Part shown: positions 57,476 to 64,000 of the stretch, piece after piece
How positions within the stretch are numbered: position 1 is the stretch's first letter
Layout of the letters: each line of letters starts with the position of its first letter
NCBI RefSeq assembly: GCF_000304455.1
Contig: NC_018605.1
Span: forward strand, 186,035-250,034
DNA: 64,000 nt
Direction: 5' to 3'
Origin: Cardinium endosymbiont cEper1 of Encarsia pergandiella
GTDB lineage: Bacteria; Bacteroidota; Bacteroidia; Cytophagales; Amoebophilaceae
The notes under the pieces: model-generated
The model's input: the letters and a program-made list of their open reading frames with translations, nothing else
The model's database searches: none
Told to the model about the DNA's origin: nothing
Translations under genes and position numbers: made by a program

Positions 57476-58906
57476 CTACGCTCCTATTTTTTTAAAAGTT
57501 TCTATGGCACGTATTCTAGATAATGTATAATCCACCATCGGTTTAGGATAATCGGTATGGAAGGTATGAAAATCCATAGTATGGATGATGTGTCCAGGTA
57601 CTCTTTCTAGACTTGGTAAGTATTTTTTGACATAGTGACCATCGGGATCAAATTTTTTTCCTTGTAGATAAGGATTAAAAACTCGAAAATAAGGGGGCGC
57701 ATCTACTCCACAAGCGCTGGACCATTGCCACCCTCCTACATTGGAAGCGAGCTCATAATCCATAAGGTGCTGCGCAAAAAAACTTTCACCTTTGCGCCAA
57801 TCTAAAAGTAGATTTTTACTAAAAAAGCTGGCTACAATCATTCTTGCTCTATTATGCATCCATCCTTCAGACCATAGCTGCTGAACGGCTGCATCTATGA
57901 TTGGATAACCGGTTTGCCCATGGACAAACCGATTATAATCTTCTGGTTTGCTATTCCAAGGTATGGTATGGCGGTATTTTTCTTGGAACGCTTCATGGAT
58001 AATATTTGGAAAATGGTATAAAATATTTGCATAAAATTCACGCCAAATTAATTCATTGATCCAAGTCGTAACGCCTACATTTGAGGCCAATGCACATGCC
58101 TTGCGATAACAGGAGCGAATAGATATCAACCCGAATCTTAAATAGGGGCCGCATCTGCTGGTCCCATTCAGCTCTAAAAAGTCTCGATTTGCTTTGTAAT
58201 GGTCTACCTGGTTTTTAAGAAAACCATCTAATGGATTAACGCCATTTTTAGGATCCCATAGGCTATCTTTTTTATATATATAGCCAACCTGTTTTAAAAC
58301 TTTTTCCACCCCTACATTCAAGTCAATAGATCTACCATCTAGCGCTGAAGGGATAAATAATCTCCCCTCTAAGGTATAGTTATATTCTATTAGAAGCCTA
58401 TTCTGTGCCAACGCTCCCTGAGCGGCTATATAGGCCCTAAATGCTTTCATATAAGCGGTATATACTTTATAAGGCTGGTTAGATTGGGTGCGCATCGTAC
58501 CCGGCTTTATAAGCAAATGGTCACAATATAGATGTAGGGTGCAATGGGGCGCCAATGCTTTTTGAAGGGTTCTATCGCGTTCTATATTGGCTGGCTCATA
58601 ATCTTCATCGGCATAAATGGCTTCAACCTTTAAATCGTTAACCAGTTTAGGAATAATCTCTAAAGGTGTGCCATGAAAAACGAAAAGGCTGCCTTCTAAC
58701 CTTTTTAATGCATCATGGAGTAAACAAAGCGTATGGGCTAGAAAAGAGAGTCTCCTATCATAAGGATTGGGAAACTGCTTTAAAATAGTGGTATCAAAAA
58801 TAAAAATGGGTAAAACTTTATCCACATGCCGTAATGCGGCTGCAAAAGGCTTATTATCCTGTAGGCGCAAATTACGCCGCAACCAAACGATAGCAACTTG
58901 AGCCAT
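57476..58906 (-). CDS. phrB: CPD deoxyribodipyrimidine photolyase
   Basis: A 476-residue class I photolyase that uses blue light to split cyclobutane pyrimidine dimers. The N-terminal antenna domain starts WLRRNLRLQDN. The FAD domain has WELIWREFYANIL-type text, GWMHNRARMIVASF, and ASNVGGWQWSSACGVDAPPYFRVFNP with the Asn next to FAD N5 and the Trp of the electron-transfer triad. It seems intact. It lies 8 bp downstream of gyrA on the same strand. A light-dependent enzyme is unexpected in an obligate intracellular symbiont. Confidence 0.93.
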   Translation of the reverse strand: MAQVAIVWLRRNLRLQDNKPFAAALRHVDKVLPIFIFDTTILKQFPNPYDRRLSFLAHTLCLLHDALKRLEGSLFVFHGTPLEIIPKLVNDLKVEAIYADEDYEPANIERDRTLQKALAPHCTLHLYCDHLLIKPGTMRTQSNQPYKVYTAYMKAFRAYIAAQGALAQNRLLIEYNYTLEGRLFIPSALDGRSIDLNVGVEKVLKQVGYIYKKDSLWDPKNGVNPLDGFLKNQVDHYKANRDFLELNGTSRCGPYLRFGLISIRSCYRKACALASNVGVTTWINELIWREFYANILYHFPNIIHEAFQEKYRHTIPWNSKPEDYNRFVHGQTGYPIIDAAVQQLWSEGWMHNRARMIVASFFSKNLLLDWRKGESFFAQHLMDYELASNVGGWQWSSACGVDAPPYFRVFNPYLQGKKFDPDGHYVKKYLPSLERVPGHIIHTMDFHTFHTDYPKPMVDYTLSRIRAIETFKKIGA

Positions 58907-58914
58907 AAAAAAGT

Positions 58915-61503
58915 TTAATCTTCTATTGGATCATCTAAACCTTCAATTTCTTCTCGTAAGGCTAGATCTTCTTCTATAACTTGATCACCCGACGCTGGAG
59001 CTATACCCATTTCTGCTACATCGGATGGCACTTTATGATCTGGCCCATCTACCTCGTCTAACATATCTATTCTAGCTACAGAAACTACTTTATCCTCTTG
59101 TCCCAATCGAATCAACCGAACACCCTGTGTCGCTCTGCCTATAAGGGGTAAGGTACTTACTTGTATCCGAATGGCCAAACCAGCTTGGTTCATAATCATC
59201 AATTCATCCTGGTTTTTTACCGCATGAATGGCCACTAGCTTTCCGGTTTTTTCAGTAATTTGCATGGTTTTTACTCCCTTACCGCCTCTTTTGGTAATAC
59301 GATAATCTAAAAGGGAGGAACGTTTGCCATACCCATTTTCAGAAACTACCAAGACGTCCCAATCTGATGTCGGGAAACAGGCCATGCCAATTACACGATC
59401 CTGTTCATGGGCTAAGGTGATGCCCCTTATGCCGGAAGCTACCCGTCCCATAGGACGTACATCTTGTTCATTAAATTGTGTAGCCCTACCAGAGGCCAAG
59501 GCCAATACAATGTGATGGGTACCATTGGTCAGCTGTACATCTAATAGCGAATCGCCTGCTCGAATTACAATCGCATGAATGCCATTGGCACGTGGGATAG
59601 CATAGGCACGAAGGGGTGTTTTTTTAATGATTCCTTGCCTAGTAGACATAACGACATAATGCTGATCCACATAGGTCTGATCTTGCAAATCCCTAACTTG
59701 AATGATACTACGGACCTGATCTCCAGGCGCTATATTGATTAAGTTTTGTATGGCTTTTCCTTGTGTAGCTTTCTTAGTTTCTGGTATGGTATACACCTTT
59801 ACCCAATAGATTTTACCATATTCGGTAAATATTAGCAAATATTGGTGCGCAGTAGCGATAAATAGATGGGCGGTAACGTCATCTTTTTTAGTAGTAATGC
59901 CCTTAGCTCCTACACCCCCTCGACCTTGTAGACGGTAGTCAACCAGTGGTGTGCGTTTAATATAACCTTGATTGGAAATCATAATGACCATTTCAGTATC
60001 TGGAATCATATCTTCCATGGTAAAGGCATCTGCTTCATATTCCACTACAGTCCTACGTGCATCGCCATAACGCTCTTTCAGTTCCATCAACTCCTCTTTA
60101 ATCAACTGCATACGAAGCGGTTTATCAGCCAATACAGCCAATAAATGGTCAATCAGTTTCTGTACCTGATGGTATTCCTCTATGATCTTAGCCCGTTCTA
60201 AACCTGTAAGCCGCTGCAAACGCATCTCTAGAATGGCTTTTACTTGTAGCGCACTCAAAGGAAAGGTCTCCATCAATGCAGCTTTAGCGATCTCTGCATC
60301 CTTTGAACCACGAATCAATGCGATAACCTTATCTAAATGATCCAAAGCAATAAGATAACCCTCTAACAGATGTATTTTCTTTTTTGCATGTTCTAAATCA
60401 AAGGTGGTTTTTCGTACCAATACTTCATGTCTATGGTCTACAAAATGAACAATAAGTGCTTTGAGGTTTAAAATTTTAGGCCTACCTTCCACCAAGGCGA
60501 CATTGTTCACACTGAAAGAGCTTTGTAACTGGGTTTGTTTATAGAGGTTATTGAGTACAACATGGGCGATTGCGTCCCGCTTAAGGTCATACACAATACG
60601 CATACCTTCTTTGTCAGATTCATCTCGAATATCGGCAATCCCTTCTATTTTTTTTTCGTTAACCAGCTGTGCGGTCCTTTCTATCATAACCGCTTTATTC
60701 ACTTGATATGGTATCTCTGTTACAATAATTTGCTCTTTCCCATTGGCAGACACTTCCACTGTAGCTTTCCCGCGCAATAGGATACGCCCTTTGCCTGTTT
60801 GAAAGGCTTCACGTACCCCACTGTAGCCATAAATTATGCCTCCAGTAGGAAAATCAGGGGCAATCATATATTCCATTAAGTCAGGAATGGTTATATCATG
60901 ATCCTCAATATAGGCTACAATAGCGCTTAATGTTTCTGATAGATTATGAGGCGCCATATTGGTGGCCATACCGACTGCAATACCAGAAGCGCCATTTAAA
61001 AGCAAATTGGGAAGTTTAGCAGGTAATACAACGGGTTCTTCTAAAGAGGCATCAAAGTTAAGCTGAAAATCAACAGTATTTTTATTTATTTCTTTAATAA
61101 GCTCTTCCGAAACGCGTACCAAACGGGCTTCGGTATAACGCATAGCGGCAGGCGCATCTCCATCGATGGATCCAAAGTTACCTTGCCCTTCTATGAGCGG
61201 ATAACGGAGTGCCCAACTTTGGGCCATACGGGCTAAGCTTTCATAAACGGGTACATCACCATGTGGATGGTACTTACCCAATACTTCCCCCACAATTCTT
61301 GCAGACTTCTTGTAAGTTTTACTCTGACTAAGACCAAGCTCATACATACCATACAATACGCGCCTATGCACAGGTTTTAAACCATCGCGCACATCGGGGA
61401 GTGCCCTAGCGACAATCACAGACATAGAATAATCTATGTAGGCATCCCGCATTTCATCCTCTATATTAATTGGGATAATACGATCCGATGGTGTTGGCTC
61501 CAT
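58915..61503 (-). CDS. gyrA: DNA gyrase subunit A
   Basis: An 862-residue gyrase A subunit. The breakage-reunion domain has the active-site Tyr in [10 protein letters not shown] (about residue 122), and the C-terminal pinwheel carries repeated GxxKRxxLxxYR-type blades and a GyrA box-like [10 protein letters not shown]. The C-terminus is an acidic tail, as in many Bacteroidota. In the quinolone-determining region the usual Ser83 (E. coli number) is Val84 and Asp87 is Glu88. It is followed by phrB and preceded by aspS, all on the minus strand. gyrB is elsewhere. Confidence 0.95.
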   Translation of the reverse strand: MEPTPSDRIIPINIEDEMRDAYIDYSMSVIVARALPDVRDGLKPVHRRVLYGMYELGLSQSKTYKKSARIVGEVLGKYHPHGDVPVYESLARMAQSWALRYPLIEGQGNFGSIDGDAPAAMRYTEARLVRVSEELIKEINKNTVDFQLNFDASLEEPVVLPAKLPNLLLNGASGIAVGMATNMAPHNLSETLSAIVAYIEDHDITIPDLMEYMIAPDFPTGGIIYGYSGVREAFQTGKGRILLRGKATVEVSANGKEQIIVTEIPYQVNKAVMIERTAQLVNEKKIEGIADIRDESDKEGMRIVYDLKRDAIAHVVLNNLYKQTQLQSSFSVNNVALVEGRPKILNLKALIVHFVDHRHEVLVRKTTFDLEHAKKKIHLLEGYLIALDHLDKVIALIRGSKDAEIAKAALMETFPLSALQVKAILEMRLQRLTGLERAKIIEEYHQVQKLIDHLLAVLADKPLRMQLIKEELMELKERYGDARRTVVEYEADAFTMEDMIPDTEMVIMISNQGYIKRTPLVDYRLQGRGGVGAKGITTKKDDVTAHLFIATAHQYLLIFTEYGKIYWVKVYTIPETKKATQGKAIQNLINIAPGDQVRSIIQVRDLQDQTYVDQHYVVMSTRQGIIKKTPLRAYAIPRANGIHAIVIRAGDSLLDVQLTNGTHHIVLALASGRATQFNEQDVRPMGRVASGIRGITLAHEQDRVIGMACFPTSDWDVLVVSENGYGKRSSLLDYRITKRGGKGVKTMQITEKTGKLVAIHAVKNQDELMIMNQAGLAIRIQVSTLPLIGRATQGVRLIRLGQEDKVVSVARIDMLDEVDGPDHKVPSDVAEMGIAPASGDQVIEEDLALREEIEGLDDPIED

Positions 61504-61579
61504 AAGTAGGGAATTAAAATTTATAAATGGTTAAAAATAGACCTGAAATGGTATGATCACATCACAATACATAGCGTTA

Positions 61580-62980
61580 TTAAGGATACAACCGTTTAGG
61601 ATCACGCGGAAATAAGCTGCTGTAACGTACATCTGGTAACCCTAAAAAACATTTTAACATCCGTTCTAGCCCCATACCAACGCCTGCATGAGGCGGCACT
61701 CCATATTTAAATGCATTCAAATAATGATCTAGGGTAGTGGGCGCTATGCCGAGCTGCGCAACGCGTTGGGATAAACTAACGTAATCATGTATCCGCTGTG
61801 CACCGGAAAGGATTTCTACACCTCGTAACATAAAATCATAGGCATGGGTATATCGGCCATCATTTGGGTCAACCATGGTATAAAAGGGACGGACACTAGA
61901 TGGATAATGGGTAATCACATACAAATCTGTATGATACTTTTCTTTTACAATAACACCTAGCTGCTTTTCATCCTCCTTAGATAAATCGTCGAAATCTCCT
62001 CTTTCTTTGCCATAGGCCTTTAGAAAGGAAACGGCATCTGGAAAAGGTATAACGACCAATTCTGATGAAAAAGTTAGTGGGAGCAGATTAAAACAAGATC
62101 GTATAATAGCGATTTCTCGATGGTATTTCTTACTTAATGTATCAAACAGATCCAACAATAGCTGATATACTAGATGGACTACTTCCATATAGCTCTGATC
62201 GATAACCATCTCAAGGTCAACGCCTATAAACTCTGTAAGATGTCTATTGGTGTCTGAGTTTTCGGCACGAAAAACAGGACCTATTTCAAATACCCGTTTG
62301 AAATCACCCATAATCGCCATTTGCTTATACAACTGGGGACTCTGTGCCAGACAAGCAGGTTTACCAAAATAGTCTACCTTAAATACATCTGCCCCTCCCT
62401 CAGAGGCCCCGCCTATTAACTTGGGTGTTTTAATTTCTATAAACCCATGGTTTCGTAAGTAGGACTGTATGTAAAAAAGCATACCATCATTGACTCGAAA
62501 AATAGCTTGTGCCAAATCGGTACGCAAATCTAATATGCGATTATTCAATCGTTTTACATAGCGAATAGAGGAAAAGTCTTGACTTTCAGTTTTTTGATCT
62601 TCTTTAATTGCTGCCTCTTTGAGTGTAATGGGTAAATCTAGTACAGATCTGCTGAGTATCGTATAACCGATTATAGCTAATTCAATCGATTGTTGAGAAC
62701 AAGCCGATACAGGCTGCTCCGCACAATAAATTGTACCGATTAGCTCAATAAAAGATTCGTTTTCAATTTTACGCAATAGATTATAGTCTTCTATAGATAG
62801 CTGACCATCAGTGCCTTCTTTATTTTTTACTAGAACGGCCTGCAAGGTATCGATACCATCTCGTACAATCAAGAATAATATACGTCCACAATCTCTTTTG
62901 GAAAAGACTCTTCCTCTCACTCTAACTACTTCTTGATGATTTAAAATAGAAAGATTTTTTAGCTCTGAGCGTTGATACAT
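61580..62980 (-). CDS. aspS: Aspartyl-tRNA synthetase of eukaryotic/archaeal type
   Basis: A 466-residue class IIb synthetase. The OB-fold anticodon domain (about 1-130) is followed by motif 2 (FRAEN, then HLTEFIGVDLEM) and motif 3 (GVGMGLERM), ending SLFPRDPKRLYP. It lacks the large GAD insertion that makes bacterial AspRS about 590 residues. Segments such as LAQSPQLYKQM, DDLSxxxEKxLGxxVKEKY, VRPFYTM and LSGAQRIHD read like cytosolic eukaryotic AspRS, and it has no long N-terminal extension. It probably charges tRNA-Asp. A transfer from a eukaryote is plausible. Confidence 0.93.
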   Translation of the reverse strand: MYQRSELKNLSILNHQEVVRVRGRVFSKRDCGRILFLIVRDGIDTLQAVLVKNKEGTDGQLSIEDYNLLRKIENESFIELIGTIYCAEQPVSACSQQSIELAIIGYTILSRSVLDLPITLKEAAIKEDQKTESQDFSSIRYVKRLNNRILDLRTDLAQAIFRVNDGMLFYIQSYLRNHGFIEIKTPKLIGGASEGGADVFKVDYFGKPACLAQSPQLYKQMAIMGDFKRVFEIGPVFRAENSDTNRHLTEFIGVDLEMVIDQSYMEVVHLVYQLLLDLFDTLSKKYHREIAIIRSCFNLLPLTFSSELVVIPFPDAVSFLKAYGKERGDFDDLSKEDEKQLGVIVKEKYHTDLYVITHYPSSVRPFYTMVDPNDGRYTHAYDFMLRGVEILSGAQRIHDYVSLSQRVAQLGIAPTTLDHYLNAFKYGVPPHAGVGMGLERMLKCFLGLPDVRYSSLFPRDPKRLYP

Positions 62981-63023
62981 AATATTTTATCATCTGATTT
63001 TAAACTATAAATAGATTAAATAT

Positions 63024-64000
63024 TTAATCTATCTCTGGAAAATGACAAGCTACTTGATGATTTTCCCCGCCTATTTTAGCCAATTCTGGCTGGATATAGC
63101 TACATTTTTCTACAGCCTTCCAACAACGTGGATGAAAACAGCAACCTGTAGGCAGGTTCCTTGGGCTAGGAATATCTCCTTGCAAAATAATCCGTTCCTT
63201 GCTCTTGGATGGATCCATAGTAGGTATAGCAGAAAAAAGCGCTTTCGTATAGGGATGTGTAGGGTTTTTATAAACTTCTGCTGCTGGGGCAGCTTCTACA
63301 ATCTTGCCTAAATACATTACGGCAACCTGATCAGCTATAAATTCTATAACCCTTAAATCATGTGAAATAAAGAGATAGGTTAACCCTAGTTCTTTTTGCA
63401 AATCCATTAAAAGATTAATAACCTGAGCTTGTACGGAAACATCTAATGCAGCAATGGCTTCATCACAAACGATAAAAGTAGGTTCAACGGCTAATGCCCT
63501 TGCTATACAAATACGTTGGCGTTGTCCTCCAGAAAGTTCATGTGGATATTTGTACAAAACAGTGCTAGGCAACTGGACATAATCCAATAGTTGATAGATG
63601 CGCTTGGTAGATGCTGCTTTTCCATCAGCCATATGGTGAATCTGTATAGGTTCTGCTAGGATTTGGTGGATAGCCATCCTAGGATTTAAAGCAGCATAAG
63701 GATCTTGAAAAATAATTTGCATCTTTTTCCGCATGCTGCGCATCTGGCGCGCACTACAATGGGTAATATCTACCCCATCAAAAATAATACGTCCACTAGT
63801 AGGCTCAAGCAACCGCAAAATAGTTCTACCCAGTGTGGTTTTACCACAACCGGATTCGCCTACTAAGCCTAGTGTTTCCCCTTTATATAAAGTAAAACTT
63901 ACATTATGCAGCGCAGATACTTTACCAATGGTATGGCCTAAGAGATGATGGCTTACCGAAAAGGTCTTACAAAGGCGATCCACTTCTAATAAAATTTCTT
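63024..64000 (-). CDS. oppF: Oligopeptide ABC transporter ATP-binding protein OppF (partial)
   Basis: At least 325 residues; the frame continues past the right edge (EILLEVDRLCKTFSV), so the true start lies outside the window. The GTG at 63983 is not the likely start. Walker A is GESGCGKTT, signature LSGGQRQRICIARAL, Walker B FIVCDEAIAALDVSVQAQ, and the C-terminal Opp/Dpp domain has the Cys-rich GCCFHPRC motif that can bind an Fe-S cluster or zinc. It energises peptide import, a likely amino-acid source for this symbiont. Confidence 0.93.
   Translation of the reverse strand, partial: EILLEVDRLCKTFSVSHHLLGHTIGKVSALHNVSFTLYKGETLGLVGESGCGKTTLGRTILRLLEPTSGRIIFDGVDITHCSARQMRSMRKKMQIIFQDPYAALNPRMAIHQILAEPIQIHHMADGKAASTKRIYQLLDYVQLPSTVLYKYPHELSGGQRQRICIARALAVEPTFIVCDEAIAALDVSVQAQVINLLMDLQKELGLTYLFISHDLRVIEFIADQVAVMYLGKIVEAAPAAEVYKNPTHPYTKALFSAIPTMDPSKSKERIILQGDIPSPRNLPTGCCFHPRCWKAVEKCSYIQPELAKIGGENHQVACHFPEID

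Noticed and set aside
57321-57530. Plus-strand frame of 69 codons overlapping the phrB end
   Set aside because: No recognisable family in any frame of this gap, and it overlaps the real phrB C-terminus.

Overview
This window comes from the Bacteroidota endosymbiont Candidatus Cardinium (Amoebophilaceae), a maternally inherited intracellular symbiont of arthropods and nematodes. The direct evidence is the 16S rRNA gene on the minus strand at about 1431-2954. As I remember them, the two published Cardinium-specific 16S PCR primer pairs (Ch-F/Ch-R and CLO-f1/CLO-r1) match exactly at 2454-2475, 2083-2103, 1964-1990 and 1523-1547. Low GC, Bacteroidota-type promoters (TTG, about 19 nt, TAnnTTTG), ankyrin repeats and a mostly housekeeping gene set agree.

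Layout. 1-6320: a partial membrane protein, a flavodoxin-fold reductase, an orphan 16S gene with its promoter, and a very large secreted metallopeptidase-like protein. 6690-13599: rpsU, a Xer recombinase, and a tight five-gene MacAB/TolC-type export operon (two permeases, adaptor, ATPase, outer-membrane channel). 13611-18508: lptF/G-type permease and tgt, then lptB and gatB. 18770-20220: a 102-bp-unit ankyrin gene broken by one stop codon, then a dispersed noncoding repeat. 20319-29564: argS, a NeuD-like acyltransferase, an HsdR-N nuclease-like protein, a metal ABC permease, tmk, uppS, an M28 peptidase lipoprotein and parE. 30191-41397: tamB, engB, a Cys/Met-metabolism PLP enzyme, an MscS channel and uvrA. 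41650-47125: an AAA+ ATPase whose signal peptide is out of frame at an A9 tract, a lipoprotein/beta-barrel pair, two tandem lspA genes, a 70-bp ATTG microsatellite, rpmH and rnpA. 47275-50628: a 1117-residue fusion of a sodium:solute-symporter-like module, a kinase-like middle and a RelA/SpoT-type HD domain. 50663-64000: fabG, rdgB, fabD, trhO, dprA, a broken and an intact SSF transporter, phrB, gyrA, a eukaryote-type aspS, and oppF running off the right edge.

How it works together. Most genes serve translation, DNA topology and repair, envelope biogenesis (LptB/LptF-G, TamB, UppS, LspA x2, MacAB/TolC) and fatty-acid synthesis. Import is represented by the Opp, SSF and metal-ABC components. 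The ankyrin protein, the HExxH protein, the M28 lipoprotein and the AAA+ protein carry apparent export signals and may act in the envelope or towards the host.

The strongest unusual signals are: (i) a 16S 3' end whose anti-Shine-Dalgarno core is changed from CCUCC to UCUCU; (ii) the SSF/kinase-like/HD fusion, whose HD domain keeps its metal ligands but has the catalytic Glu-Asp pair replaced by Gln-Asn; (iii) an AspRS that reads as eukaryotic cytosolic; (iv) the A9 frameshift ahead of the AAA+ ATPase; (v) a roughly 190-bp repeat present in two inverted copies 35 kb apart; and (vi) the tetranucleotide repeat upstream of rpmH-rnpA. No transposase, CRISPR array or tRNA gene was recognised.
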